Source: CAG-273 sp964618105 (GTDB lineage: Bacteria > Bacillota > Clostridia > TANB77 > CAG-508). Taken from it: a stretch of DNA of 55,304 bases. The DNA lies in NCBI GenBank assembly GCA_964618105.1, contig CAZUAJ010000003.1, positions 1 through 55,304 on the forward strand. The letters are read 5' to 3'. Positions 16,472 to 26,057 of this stretch are shown in pieces (position 1 is the stretch's first letter; each line of letters begins with the position of its first letter). The notes beneath the pieces are model-generated. The model saw only the letters and a program-made list of their open reading frames with translations, made no database searches and was not told the DNA's origin. A program made the translations under genes and the position numbers.

Positions 16472-17479
16472 ATGGAAGACGAAAGACTTATAAGTCCAGA
16501 ACTAGAAGATGTACAAGAAGAGAGAATGGAAAATAGCTTAAGACCAAAAACATTGGATGAATATATTGGACAAGATAAAGTAAAAAACAATATGAAAATA
16601 TATATAGAAGCTGCAAAAAAAAGAGAAGAACCACTTGACCATGTTTTACTATATGGACCACCTGGATTAGGTAAAACCACACTTGCAAACATAATATCAA
16701 ATGAAATGAATTCAAACATAAAAATAACATCAGGACCAGCAATAGAAAAGCCAGGTGATTTAGCGGCACTATTAACAAACCTTTCAGAATTTGACGTTTT
16801 GTTTATAGACGAAATTCATAGGCTAAACAAAAGTGTAGAAGAAATTTTATACCCAGCACTAGAAGACTACACATTAGATATTATGATAGGTAAAGGACCA
16901 AGTGCAAGGTCAATTAGACTTGATTTACCAAAATTTACATTAATAGGAGCAACAACAAGAGCAGGAGCATTAGCAACACCTTTACGTGATAGATTTGGAA
17001 TTATAAGTCACTTAGAACTATACGAAACAAAGGATTTAACAACAATAGTAAAAAGGTCTGCAAGTATATTAGAACTTCAAATAGATGAAGAAGCGGCAAT
17101 AGAAATTGCAAGACGTTCAAGGGGTACACCAAGAATAGCAAATAGACTTTTAAGAAGGGTTAGAGATTATGCAGCAGTTTTAGGAGATGGAAATATTACT
17201 TTAAAAATAGCAAAAACAGCATTAGGAAAACTTGAAATAGATGAAATGGGTTTAGATGATATAGACAGAAAAATATTAGAAACAATGATTATAAAATATA
17301 ATGGTAGACCAATTGGAATTGATACAATAGCAACAACAATTGGGGAAGAACCAGAAACAGTAGAAGATGTATATGAACCATATTTAATACAAATTGGTTT
17401 TATAGCAAGAACTGCAAGAGGAAGAATGCCAATGCCTATAGCATATAAACATATAGGAGTAGAATATGAAGAAAAATAA
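16472..17479 (+). CDS. ruvB: Holliday junction branch-migration ATPase RuvB
   Basis: 335 residues from the ATG at 16472. An in-frame ATG at 16460 adds four residues, but AAAGGA touches it directly, which is too close for a ribosome site. AAA+ motifs: Walker A GPPGLGKTT, Walker B LFIDEIHRL, sensor 1 GATTRAGALATPLRDRFG with the arginine-rich finger region. The C-terminal winged-helix DNA-binding domain ends in RTARGRMPMPIAYKH. RuvB drives branch migration with RuvA. RuvA, usually encoded just upstream in Firmicutes, is not in this window. The last 14 bases overlap the next gene. Confidence 0.95.
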   Translation: MEDERLISPELEDVQEERMENSLRPKTLDEYIGQDKVKNNMKIYIEAAKKREEPLDHVLLYGPPGLGKTTLANIISNEMNSNIKITSGPAIEKPGDLAALLTNLSEFDVLFIDEIHRLNKSVEEILYPALEDYTLDIMIGKGPSARSIRLDLPKFTLIGATTRAGALATPLRDRFGIISHLELYETKDLTTIVKRSASILELQIDEEAAIEIARRSRGTPRIANRLLRRVRDYAAVLGDGNITLKIAKTALGKLEIDEMGLDDIDRKILETMIIKYNGRPIGIDTIATTIGEEPETVEDVYEPYLIQIGFIARTARGRMPMPIAYKHIGVEYEEK

Positions 17480-19124
17480 TACCTTAATAATAATAGCTGC
17501 AATAAATATATTTATATTTTCTTTAACAAATTTGATATTTGATATAAAATATGAGCAAGTAGATGATTTTATAATTTATAATTTGTATTCAGGACTTGAT
17601 GGGACATATAATGTACATGGTGTATATATACACCCAGTAATATGCTTTGTAATAGGTATATTATTTAAAATAATTTCAACAGTAAATTGGCATTCAATAT
17701 TCTTATTAACAATGCAGTTTATATGCTTTACTGTAATTGGATATATAATATTAAAAAAACATAAAACACCAATAGCTATTTTATTATATACTATATTTGC
17801 AAGTATATTTTATACATCAATGTTATTGCTAATTCAGTATACGTCTGTTGCAGCACTATTAATATTAACTTCATTTTTTATAATAATATATTGCATGGAG
17901 AATGAAAGTAAAAAATGGCTTATTGCATTATTGTTATATACAATAGGAATAATGATAAGAATGCAATCTTTATTAATAATAATTCCATTTATGGCAATAT
18001 ATTTAATGTATTATTTTATAAAATATAAACTTCAAGGAAAAACGGTTAAATTAATAAAAAAATACATAATTTTACTATTAATTACAGTAATTGTGTATGG
18101 TTCGAATATATTAGCATATTCAAGTGATTTATACAAAGAATATATAGAATTCAATAACCTAAGAGCTCATTTGCAAGATTTATCATATACTAGTTATGAA
18201 GAATGTAAGGAAATATTTAAAAAAATTGGTTGGAGTAAAAATGACCATTATTTATTTTATACAGTTAACATTGGGGATGAAAATGTATATAACAAAGAGA
18301 ATTTACAAGAAATTGTAAACTATAAAAAACAAAATAATAATTATTATAATTTAAACTTAAATATATATGACATTTTTGATAAATTTCAAAATCAAGTTAT
18401 CAACACGTATACAATTATAACAATATTATTTGCTACAACCGTAATAATTAGCATGACAACTAAAAGAAATAGAATTTTAAATATAGTTATATCAATAACG
18501 ACTATTTCTATTCACATTTTATTTATAATTTTAAACAGAAGCATGCTAAGAGTTGTAATACCTGAGTACATATTAGGCACAGCATTAATAATCTACAATT
18601 TGTGTATAGAAATAAAAGAAATTAATATGAAAAAATTAGCATTAGAAATAATATTGACAACAATAGTTCTAACTAATATTTCTGGAGCAAAATACAATTA
18701 TGGATATAACTTAAATTCATTTTCAAACTACAAGGAGCTAATCCAATATACTAATGAAAATAAAGAAAATGTATATCTATATACTGTCCCATCATTACAA
18801 TATAGATATTATGCATATTCTGTATATGAAATGCCTCCAAAATCAGCATTTTCAAACTTGAAAGTAATGGGAGGTTGGGATATGTATACAGAAAATTATT
18901 ATGAATTTAAACAAAGATATGATTTAGATGGTACATTTTTAGACTTGCTAAAAGAAAATGTATATTTGATAGATGGAGATGTTAGATGGTCAGGAGTAAG
19001 GTATAGTAATTATATAGACAATATAGTGTTATTTATCAAAGAACATTATAATATAGATGTAAAATATGAAAAAGTAAAATCATTTAATAATTTGTACATA
19101 TACAAATTAGAAAGGAACCAATAA
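17466..19124 (+). CDS. Polytopic membrane protein, GT-C glycosyltransferase-like
   Basis: 552 residues starting inside the end of ruvB (GGAG upstream), so translationally coupled. About ten hydrophobic segments cover residues 5 to ~400, then a soluble C-terminal domain of ~150 residues. An acidic DDF motif in the first external loop (near residue 34) matches the position of the catalytic Asp in GT-C lipid-sugar-dependent glycosyltransferases. I infer a sugar-transfer role in envelope biogenesis from topology alone and recognise no specific family. Confidence 0.6.
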   Translation: MKKNNTLIIIAAINIFIFSLTNLIFDIKYEQVDDFIIYNLYSGLDGTYNVHGVYIHPVICFVIGILFKIISTVNWHSIFLLTMQFICFTVIGYIILKKHKTPIAILLYTIFASIFYTSMLLLIQYTSVAALLILTSFFIIIYCMENESKKWLIALLLYTIGIMIRMQSLLIIIPFMAIYLMYYFIKYKLQGKTVKLIKKYIILLLITVIVYGSNILAYSSDLYKEYIEFNNLRAHLQDLSYTSYEECKEIFKKIGWSKNDHYLFYTVNIGDENVYNKENLQEIVNYKKQNNNYYNLNLNIYDIFDKFQNQVINTYTIITILFATTVIISMTTKRNRILNIVISITTISIHILFIILNRSMLRVVIPEYILGTALIIYNLCIEIKEINMKKLALEIILTTIVLTNISGAKYNYGYNLNSFSNYKELIQYTNENKENVYLYTVPSLQYRYYAYSVYEMPPKSAFSNLKVMGGWDMYTENYYEFKQRYDLDGTFLDLLKENVYLIDGDVRWSGVRYSNYIDNIVLFIKEHYNIDVKYEKVKSFNNLYIYKLERNQ

Positions 19125-19676
19125 ATGAAGCTTTTAATGCATACATGTTGTGCACCATGTAGTGTATATTGTATAGACAGCCTAAGAAAAGAAGGAATAG
19201 AACCAACAGTATATTGGTATAACCCAAATATACATCCATACATGGAATACAAATCAAGAAAAGACTGTTTAAAACAATATACACAAAGTATAGGTGTTAC
19301 AGCAATATTTGAAGAAGAATATGGACTAGATAAATTTTGTAAAAATGTAATAAATAATTTGCAAACAAGGTGTACAGATTATTGCTATAGAGTGCGTTTA
19401 GAACAAACAGCAAAATATGCAAAAGAACATGAATATGACACAATAACTACAACATTATTTGTAAGTCCATACCAAAAACATGAAGAGCTAAAAAAAATAG
19501 CAGAAGAAATAGCAGAAAAATATGAATTAAATTTTTTATATCGTGATTTTAGAGTAGGCTTTAGAGAAGGGCAAACAAAAGCACGAGAGTTGGGCATGTA
19601 TATGCAAAAATATTGTGGATGTATATTTTCAGAGGAGAATAGGTATAGTAAACAAATAAAAAAGGAACAAATTTAA
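19125..19676 (+). CDS. queH: Epoxyqueuosine reductase QueH (DUF208)
   Basis: 183 residues. The N-terminus has HTCCAPCS with Cys8, Cys9 and Cys12, then further conserved cysteines in RCTDYCYRVRLE and QKYCGCIFSEE. These are the cysteines that hold the iron-sulfur and metal sites in QueH. The enzyme reduces epoxyqueuosine to queuosine in tRNA and replaces the unrelated cobalamin-dependent QueG. It starts right at the stop of the previous gene with AAAGGA upstream. No other queuosine gene is in the window, which fits salvage or a scattered pathway. Confidence 0.9.
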   Translation: MKLLMHTCCAPCSVYCIDSLRKEGIEPTVYWYNPNIHPYMEYKSRKDCLKQYTQSIGVTAIFEEEYGLDKFCKNVINNLQTRCTDYCYRVRLEQTAKYAKEHEYDTITTTLFVSPYQKHEELKKIAEEIAEKYELNFLYRDFRVGFREGQTKARELGMYMQKYCGCIFSEENRYSKQIKKEQI

Positions 19677-19715
19677 ATTGAAGTAATTAACCTATAATGA
19701 AAATATGAGAAAAAA

Positions 19716-19826
19716 ATGAATTTAAATCAATATGTTTTGATTGGTAGTACAATTCGTTCATATCTTTCTTATTTATATGACGATGGTAAAATATCTTTTG
19801 AATTTAAAAATAATAAAATGTTGTGA
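19716..19826 (+). other. Short open frame, possible gene remnant
   Basis: A 36-residue frame with a basic/aromatic helical stretch (STIRSYLSYLYDDGKI) that recalls a winged-helix end. It has no clear ribosome site and is far shorter than any domain, so it may be a remnant. The surrounding 19677-19871 holds nothing else that I recognise except a TATAAT-like box at 19693-19698 that may serve polA. Confidence 0.2.
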
Positions 19827-19871
19827 AAACAGGATTGCTAGAAACATTATTGATATTAAAGAGAGGGAAAA

Positions 19872-22583
19872 ATGAAAAAAATAGTTTTAATAGATGGAAA
19901 TAGTATATTAAATAGAGCATTTTATGGAATAATGGGAAATAAAATGCTAATGACTCCAGATGGAAAATATACAAACGCAGTATATGGCTTTTTAGCCATT
20001 CTTTTTAAAGTACTAGAAGATATTGAACCAGAATATTTAATGGTAACATTTGACCTAAAAGCACCAACGGCAAGACATAAACTATATGAAGGCTATAAAG
20101 CAACAAGAAAAGGTATGCCAAATGAACTAGCAGAACAAATGCCAATCTTAAAAGATATATTACGTTCAATGAATATATCAATAATTGAAAAAGAAGGATA
20201 TGAAGCTGATGATGTTTTAGGTACAATGGCAAAAAGAGCAGAAAAAGAAGGCTTTGATGTTACAATAGTTTCAGGAGATAGAGATACATTTCAGCTTACA
20301 TCAAAAAAAATAAAAGTACGAATTCCACATACTAAAATGGGAAAAACAGAAACTGAAACATTTGACGAAAAAGCTGTACATAAAAAATATGGTGTAACAC
20401 CAAAACAATTAATAGATGTAAAAGGTTTACAGGGTGATACGTCTGACAATATTCCAGGGGTACCAGGAATAGGTGAAAAAACAGCATTAGATCTTATAAA
20501 AAAATACAAAACTATTGATGGAATATATGAAGCAATAGAAAAAGGCGAAGATGATTTAAAGCCAAAAGTAAAAGAAAAATTAATTGAAAATAAAGAACTT
20601 GCTGAACTTTCACGATTTTTAGGAACAATAAATTTGGAAGTTCCAATAGAAGAATTAATAGAAGAATTTAAAATAAAAGAGTGGAATAAAGAAGAAGTAT
20701 TTAATAAATTTAAAGAATTAAATTTTAACAGGTTTATTGAAAGATTTAATTTAAAATCTGAAGAAAAACCAAAAGTAAATATATTGGAATTATTTAATAT
20801 AAAAACAATAACTGAAAAGGCAAAAATTGAAGAATTAATAAAAACAATTCAAAATCAACAGCAAATTATATTTATGCTTGGGTTAGAAAATGAAAATAAC
20901 CCCAACTTTGTTATAAAAAAACGAATAAAGTCAATATATATATATAATGAAAATATAGTATATGAAATAAAATTTAATAACGAAACAGATAACATATTAA
21001 ACTTTAAATTAATATTTGAAGATGAAAAAATAAAAAAGTACAGTTATCACATAAATGAAAATTATGTAATATTAAAACAAAATGGAATATCTTTAAAAGG
21101 TATTAAATTTGATGCTGAAATTGCAGCATATATTTTAAACCCAAGTAATAATCATTATAAATTAGAAGAATTATCAAGTCAGTACTTAAATATTGATATA
21201 CCAGAATATTTAGAAACTGTGGGAGCAGAAGAAGAAAAACAAATAACATTATTTGAAAAAGTTGAAGACACTGTTGATGTTCTAAAATATCAAAATGCAA
21301 TTTATGTATACACAATAGCACAATTAATAGATGTAATGATTAAAAAATTAGAAGAAATTAATTCAATAGAATTGTTTGAAAATATAGAAATGCCATTAAT
21401 AGCAGTATTAGCAGAAATGCAATATGCAGGAATATATGTAGACAAAAAAGAGTTAATTTCCTTTGGAGATAAACTAAAAGAAGAAATAGAAACTGTAAAA
21501 CAAGACATATATAATTTAGCAGGAGAAGAGTTTAATATAAATTCTACTCAACAACTAGGAAATATACTATTTGAAAAATTAAAATTACCAGTGTATAAAA
21601 AAACTAAAAAAGGTTATTCAACAGATGTGGATATACTTGAAAAATTAAAACCAGAGCATCCAATTATAGAAAAAATATTAGAATATAGAACATTAGTGAA
21701 ACTAAATTCAACATATATTGAAGGATTAATAGTATATATAAATGAAAAGACACATAAAATACATTCATATTTTCATCAAACAATTACAGCAACAGGAAGA
21801 ATAAGCTCAACAGAACCAAATCTTCAAAATATTCCTACAAGAACTGAGCAAGGTAAACAAATAAAAAAAGCATTTAAAGCTCAAGAAGGAAATATATTTA
21901 TAGATGCAGATTATTCACAAATAGAATTAAGAATATTAGCACATATTTCAGGCGATAAACAGATGAAAGAAGCATTTATAAATAGTGAAGATATTCACAA
22001 ACAAGTTGCATCAAAAGTATTTGAAGTTCCTCTTGAAGAAGTAACAAAAGAACAAAGAACAGCAGCAAAAGCAGTAAATTTTGGTATAGTATATGGAATA
22101 AGTGGTTTTGGCTTGGCAGAACAACTAGGAATAGGACGTAAAAAGGCAGAACAATATATAGAACAATATTTAGAAAAATACAAAGGTGTTAACAAATTTA
22201 TGAATGTAATAGTTGAAAAAGCTAAAGAACAAGGCTATGTAGAAACACTATTTCATAGAAGAAGGTACATACCAGAACTTACATCAAATAATTATATGGT
22301 ACGTCAATTTGGAACTAGAGCTGCAATGAATACACCAATTCAAGGAACTGCAGCAGATATAATGAAAATTGCTATGATAGAGGTAAATAAAAAATTAAAA
22401 GAAGAAAAATTAAATGCAAAATTAATTTTACAAATACATGACGAACTTTTAATAGAATGTAAAATAGAAGAAAAAGAACAAGTAAAGCAAATATTAAAAC
22501 AATGTATGGAAAAAGCTGTAAAACTAAGTATACCGCTAGAAGTAGAAGTATCAGAAGCATATAATTGGTATGAAGTAAAATAA
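19872..22583 (+). CDS. polA: DNA polymerase I
   Basis: 903 residues. Residues 1-~290 form the 5'-3' flap nuclease (DGNSILNRAFYGI, EADDVLGTMAKRAE, GDRDTFQL, GDTSDNIPGVPGIGEKTA). The middle ~300-480 occupies the 3'-5' exonuclease position but shows none of the DxE / D / D metal-binding residues, so proofreading is probably lost, as in many Gram-positive Pol I enzymes. The polymerase has motif A DADYSQIELR (Asp678), motif B RTAAKAVNFGIVYG and motif C HDE (856-858). GAGAGGG precedes the ATG. It fills gaps in repair and processes Okazaki fragments. Confidence 0.96.
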   Translation: MKKIVLIDGNSILNRAFYGIMGNKMLMTPDGKYTNAVYGFLAILFKVLEDIEPEYLMVTFDLKAPTARHKLYEGYKATRKGMPNELAEQMPILKDILRSMNISIIEKEGYEADDVLGTMAKRAEKEGFDVTIVSGDRDTFQLTSKKIKVRIPHTKMGKTETETFDEKAVHKKYGVTPKQLIDVKGLQGDTSDNIPGVPGIGEKTALDLIKKYKTIDGIYEAIEKGEDDLKPKVKEKLIENKELAELSRFLGTINLEVPIEELIEEFKIKEWNKEEVFNKFKELNFNRFIERFNLKSEEKPKVNILELFNIKTITEKAKIEELIKTIQNQQQIIFMLGLENENNPNFVIKKRIKSIYIYNENIVYEIKFNNETDNILNFKLIFEDEKIKKYSYHINENYVILKQNGISLKGIKFDAEIAAYILNPSNNHYKLEELSSQYLNIDIPEYLETVGAEEEKQITLFEKVEDTVDVLKYQNAIYVYTIAQLIDVMIKKLEEINSIELFENIEMPLIAVLAEMQYAGIYVDKKELISFGDKLKEEIETVKQDIYNLAGEEFNINSTQQLGNILFEKLKLPVYKKTKKGYSTDVDILEKLKPEHPIIEKILEYRTLVKLNSTYIEGLIVYINEKTHKIHSYFHQTITATGRISSTEPNLQNIPTRTEQGKQIKKAFKAQEGNIFIDADYSQIELRILAHISGDKQMKEAFINSEDIHKQVASKVFEVPLEEVTKEQRTAAKAVNFGIVYGISGFGLAEQLGIGRKKAEQYIEQYLEKYKGVNKFMNVIVEKAKEQGYVETLFHRRRYIPELTSNNYMVRQFGTRAAMNTPIQGTAADIMKIAMIEVNKKLKEEKLNAKLILQIHDELLIECKIEEKEQVKQILKQCMEKAVKLSIPLEVEVSEAYNWYEVK

Positions 22584-22637
22584 ACTTTAAATAAGCAATA
22601 TTATACAAATGAAAAAAATATATTAAAGGAGAGAAAA

Positions 22638-23219
22638 TTGACTAAATACACTAAAATCATATTAGCAACAATATTAACTATTGTTGCTATATATATAATA
22701 TTTAAAATTTTCAATTTAGATAAAATAATTTTAAAGCAATTGTATCCTAAAAAATATGAACAATATGTGAGCAAATATGCAAAACAATACAATATAGACG
22801 AACTATTAATATATTCAATAATAAAAGTAGAAAGTAATTTTAATGAAAAAGCCAATTCATCAGCAGATGCAATAGGATTAATGCAACTTATGGAAAATAC
22901 GGCAATTGATATAAACAGAAAAATAGATAATAAAAAAATTGCAAAAGAACAAATATATGAACCTGAAACAAACATAAAATATGGTTGCTATTATTTTTCA
23001 ACATTATTAAACAAATATAATAATATAGGATTAGCATTAGCTGCATACAATGCTGGAATGGGAAGAGTAGACAGCTGGATAAAAGAAGAAATAATAAAAC
23101 CAGATGGCTCAAACTTGGAAAACATACCATTTAAAGAAACAAACATGTATGTAAGAAAAGTGCTAAACAATTATAATAATTACACAAAATGTCAGTTTTG
23201 GGGACGTTCCTTTAACTGA
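22638..23219 (+). CDS. Lytic transglycosylase (SLT domain), tail encoded by a repeat
   Basis: 193 residues from a TTG start with AAAGGAGAG upstream. Residues 7-25 form a membrane anchor or signal segment. The SLT fold has IIKVESNFNEKA with catalytic Glu65, then GLMQLM (near 77-82) and AAYNAGMGRV (near 135-144). It cleaves the glycan strands of peptidoglycan without water, leaving 1,6-anhydro-MurNAc ends. Residues 185-193 and the stop codon are encoded by the left end of the palindromic repeat at 23183-23334, so the native C-terminus appears to have been replaced or extended by that insertion. Confidence 0.88.
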   Translation: MTKYTKIILATILTIVAIYIIFKIFNLDKIILKQLYPKKYEQYVSKYAKQYNIDELLIYSIIKVESNFNEKANSSADAIGLMQLMENTAIDINRKIDNKKIAKEQIYEPETNIKYGCYYFSTLLNKYNNIGLALAAYNAGMGRVDSWIKEEIIKPDGSNLENIPFKETNMYVRKVLNNYNNYTKCQFWGRSFN

Positions 23220-23334
23220 CAAAAATGTCAGTTGAAGGGACACACCTTGCAAAAGTGAAATAATTGTTAAGGTCTGTCCCCATAGCTGACAAAAATGTCA
23301 GTTAAAGGAACGTCCCCAAAACTGACATTTTGTG
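23183..23334. repeat. Palindromic REP/MITE-like element, copy 1
   Basis: The whole ~152 bases form one long inverted repeat. The outer arms match almost perfectly from CACAAAATGTCAG to CTGACATTTTGTG and include a GGGGACGTTCC segment. Inside lie two GACAAAAATGTC palindromes and a GGGACA..ACCTT / AAGGT.TGTCCC pair. Copy 2 lies at 31170-31431. The GGGGACGTTCC plus TGTCAG layout resembles repeats that in other Firmicutes are tied to REP-associated Y1 transposases; no such transposase is visible here. Confidence 0.8.
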
Positions 23335-23363
23335 AAAATATTGTGAAAAATTAAATAGCATAC

Positions 23364-23390
23364 TTGACAATTGAATTAAATGGGTATAAA
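23364..23390 (+). promoter_or_regulatory. groESL promoter
   Basis: A perfect TTGACA (23364-23369) is followed by TATAAA (23385-23390) with a 15-base spacer; a shifted -10 reading gives 17. It lies directly in front of the CIRCE operator. Confidence 0.6.
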
Positions 23391-23393
23391 GTA

Positions 23394-23420
23394 TTAGCAG
23401 TCTTAAATAAAGACTGCTAA
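23394..23420. promoter_or_regulatory. CIRCE operator (HrcA binding site)
   Basis: TTAGCAGTC, nine bases, GACTGCTAA. This is the classical CIRCE layout (TTAGCACTC-N9-GAGTGCTAA) with one compensated change in each arm, placed between promoter and groES, so HrcA repression of groESL is expected. A second inverted repeat (23429-23438 with 23449-23458, CGAATTATGT / ACATAATTCG) lies just downstream in the leader and may form an mRNA hairpin or a second operator. Confidence 0.88.
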
Positions 23421-23557
23421 TTTTTTGTCGAATTATGTAATTAAAATAACATAATTCGCAATTATATGTAAATTTTAAAAAGAAAGAAGGCGTATTAAAA
23501 ATTCTAAAAAACTAAAATTGGCATATAATGAAAAGAATAAATAAGGAGGTAATTTTC

Positions 23558-23839
23558 ATGTTAAAACCATTAGGAGATAGAATAATTGTTAAAATGTTGG
23601 AAAAAGAAGAAACAACCAAAAGTGGAATTATTCTAGCTGGAAAATCAGAAGAAAAATCTCAAATTGCAGAGATTATAAAAATAGGAGATGGAACAAATTC
23701 AGAAGGTAAAAAAGTTGAAATAGCTGTAAAAGAAGGAGATAAAGTTGTTTTAAGTCAATACAGTGGAACTACTGTTAAAATTGATGGTGAAGAATTAATT
23801 ATAGTAAAATATAATGATGTTTTAGCAGTTGTTGAATAA
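23558..23839 (+). CDS. groES: Co-chaperonin GroES
   Basis: 93 residues from the ATG at 23558, which has AAGGAGG eight bases upstream. An earlier in-frame ATG at 23528 lacks a site and would add ten residues outside the fold. The family start LKPLGDRIIVKMLEKEETTKSGIIL is visible with the mobile loop, and the end is YNDVLAVVE. It caps the GroEL ring. Operon with groEL, 31 bases apart, under the CIRCE operator. Confidence 0.96.
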   Translation: MLKPLGDRIIVKMLEKEETTKSGIILAGKSEEKSQIAEIIKIGDGTNSEGKKVEIAVKEGDKVVLSQYSGTTVKIDGEELIIVKYNDVLAVVE

Positions 23840-23870
23840 AAAAATAAAAATCTGAGAGGAGATAATTATA

Positions 23871-25502
23871 ATGTCAAAAGAAATTAAATTTGGTGAAGAA
23901 GCCAGAAAAAGCCTATTAAATGGTGTAAATAAATTAGCAGATACAGTAAAAGTAACATTAGGACCAAAAGGAAGAAATGTAGTATTAGATAAAAAATTTG
24001 GAGCTCCATTAATTACTAATGATGGTGTAACAATTGCAAAAGAAATTGAACTAGATGATCCATTTGAAAACATGGGAGCACAAATTGTAAAAGAAGTATC
24101 AATAAAAACAAATGATGTTGCAGGAGATGGAACTACAACTGCAATGGTACTTGCACAAAGCATGATACGCGAAGGTGTAAAAAATGTAGCAGCAGGTGGA
24201 GATCCAATGGCAATAAAAAGAGGAATGGATAAAGCAGTAGTATCTGCAGTAGAAGCTTTAAAACAAACTAGTGTAGAAGTGAGTGGAAAAGAAGATATTG
24301 CAAGAGTTGCAAGCATATCTGCTAACAACCCAGAAGTTGGAGAACTTATTTCAGAAGCAATGGAAAAAGTATCTAAAGATGGTGTTATTACAATTGAAGA
24401 ATCAAAAACATCACAAACAGAACTAAATGTTGTAGAAGGAATGCAATTTGACAAAGGTTATGTATCACCTTATATGGTAACAGATACAGAAAAAATGGAA
24501 GCAGTTATAGATAACCCATATATACTTATTACAGACAAAAAAATAAGCAATATTCAAGAAATATTACCATTACTAGAAAGCTTAATGCAACAATCTGGCA
24601 AACTTGTAATAATTTGTGATGACATTGAAGGTGAAGCACTTTCAACATTAATTTTAAATAAATTAAGAGGTGTAATAAATGTAGTTGCTGTTAAAGCACC
24701 AGGCTATGGAGATAAAAGAAAACAAATGTTGGAAGATATTGCAATTTTAACAGGTGGAGAAGTTATTACATCTGACCTAGCATTAGAATTAAAAGACACA
24801 ACAATTGAACAATTAGGTAGAGCAAGACAAATAAAAGTACAAAAAGAAAACACAATTATAGTAGACGGAATGGGAGAAAAAGAAGAAATTGCAAAACGTG
24901 TTGCATTATTAAAAACTCAAATTGCAGAAGAAAAAAGTGAATTTGAAAAAGAAAACTTGCAAGAACGTTTAGCAAAAATAGCAGGAGGAGTTGCAGTAAT
25001 TGGAGTTGGAGCTGCTACTGAAGTTGAAATGAAAGACAGAAAACTAAGAATAGAAGATGCCTTATCTGCTACAAAAGCAGCAGTTGAAGAAGGAATAGTA
25101 CCTGGTGGAGGAACAGCATATATAGACATTTTACCAAAAGTTACAGAAGTAGTGGAAACCTTACAAGGAGACGAAAAAATAGGTGGTAAAATAATATTAA
25201 GAGCATTAGAAGAGCCAACAAGACAAATATCTGTAAATGCAGGATTAGAACCATCTGTAATACTAGAAAAAGTTAAAAATAGCCCAGTAGGGGTTGGTTT
25301 TAATGCACAAACAGATGAATATGTAGACATGAAAAAAGCTGGAATAGTAGACCCTACAAAAGTATCAAGAAGTGCACTTCAAAATGCAGTATCAATTGCA
25401 TCAATGGTATTAACAACAGAAAGTTTAGTAACAGACAAAAAAGAACCAAACAGTTGCAAATGTTCAGAACACGAACCAGCAGGAATGGAAGGAATGTATT
25501 AA
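23871..25502 (+). CDS. groEL: Chaperonin GroEL
   Basis: 543 residues, normal length. The N-terminal ATP-binding region has KVTLGPKGRNVVLDK and the Asp in GDGTTTAMVL. The C-terminal signature VEEGIVPGGGTAY is present. The tail ends in a Cys/His/Glu-containing stretch and GMEGMY rather than the long GGM repeat of many GroELs. AGAGGAG precedes the ATG. It folds newly made proteins with GroES and is HrcA-controlled through the shared promoter. Confidence 0.97.
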   Translation: MSKEIKFGEEARKSLLNGVNKLADTVKVTLGPKGRNVVLDKKFGAPLITNDGVTIAKEIELDDPFENMGAQIVKEVSIKTNDVAGDGTTTAMVLAQSMIREGVKNVAAGGDPMAIKRGMDKAVVSAVEALKQTSVEVSGKEDIARVASISANNPEVGELISEAMEKVSKDGVITIEESKTSQTELNVVEGMQFDKGYVSPYMVTDTEKMEAVIDNPYILITDKKISNIQEILPLLESLMQQSGKLVIICDDIEGEALSTLILNKLRGVINVVAVKAPGYGDKRKQMLEDIAILTGGEVITSDLALELKDTTIEQLGRARQIKVQKENTIIVDGMGEKEEIAKRVALLKTQIAEEKSEFEKENLQERLAKIAGGVAVIGVGAATEVEMKDRKLRIEDALSATKAAVEEGIVPGGGTAYIDILPKVTEVVETLQGDEKIGGKIILRALEEPTRQISVNAGLEPSVILEKVKNSPVGVGFNAQTDEYVDMKKAGIVDPTKVSRSALQNAVSIASMVLTTESLVTDKKEPNSCKCSEHEPAGMEGMY

Positions 25503-25524
25503 AAAAGTATAATTAATTTATTTT

Positions 25525-25572
25525 AAGTTGAATCTCATTGATTAAAACCTTTTCGAGATTCAACTTTTTTAA
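25525..25572 (+). terminator. Intrinsic terminator after groEL
   Basis: A perfect 12-bp stem AAGTTGAATCTC (25525-25536) / GAGATTCAACTT (25555-25566) is followed by six T. Confidence 0.85.
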
Positions 25573-25600
25573 TTCATTTTATAAAATAAAATAAAAAATA

Positions 25601-25629
25601 TTGTTATTTTTAAATCTATATTATATAAT
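25601..25629 (+). promoter_or_regulatory. Promoter of the cdd-folD unit
   Basis: TTGTTA (25601-25606), 17 bases, TATAAT (25624-25629), 29 bases before the cdd start codon. Confidence 0.6.
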
Positions 25630-25658
25630 GAAGCTACAATAAAAACAGGAGGAAATGT

Positions 25659-26045
25659 ATGGAAGAAAAATTAAAGAATTTATTGGAAAATTCATATACT
25701 CCATATTACAAATATCCGGTAGCTTCAGTAGTTATAATGAATGACGGAAAAGAATTTTGCGGTGTTAATGTAGAAACTTCAAGCCCAGCAGCAGGAATAT
25801 GTGCAGAAAGAAATGCTTTATATACAAGTATAACAGAAGGCTACAAGAAAGGCGATGTTAAAGAAATTCATATTATGAGTAAAACAGAGAAAGAATGTTG
25901 GCCATGCTTTATATGTAGACATGCAATTAGCGACTTATGTAATAAAAATACAAAAGTAATATCACATACTTATAGTGGAAAAACCGTAACAAAAACAGTA
26001 GAACAACTATGCCCGTTTCCTTTTGGAGATGAAAATATAAAATAG
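25659..26045 (+). CDS. cdd: Cytidine deaminase family protein
   Basis: 128 residues. The zinc site is CAERNALY (Cys, catalytic Glu) with the second half PCFIC in place of the usual PCGxCRQ; the substrate-loop NVETSSPAAGICAERNA is close to cytidine deaminases. The homotetrameric enzymes convert cytidine and deoxycytidine to uridines for pyrimidine salvage. The changed PCFICRH motif makes the exact substrate less certain (a blasticidin-S-deaminase-like relative is possible). AGGAGG at the start; folD follows after 12 bases. Confidence 0.82.
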   Translation: MEEKLKNLLENSYTPYYKYPVASVVIMNDGKEFCGVNVETSSPAAGICAERNALYTSITEGYKKGDVKEIHIMSKTEKECWPCFICRHAISDLCNKNTKVISHTYSGKTVTKTVEQLCPFPFGDENIK

Positions 26046-26057
26046 GAGAAAATAACA

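Noticed and set aside
23822..24454. Minus-strand frame of 210 codons opposite groEL
   Set aside because: It is antisense to a highly conserved gene, with biased Ser/Thr/Phe composition and no start signal.
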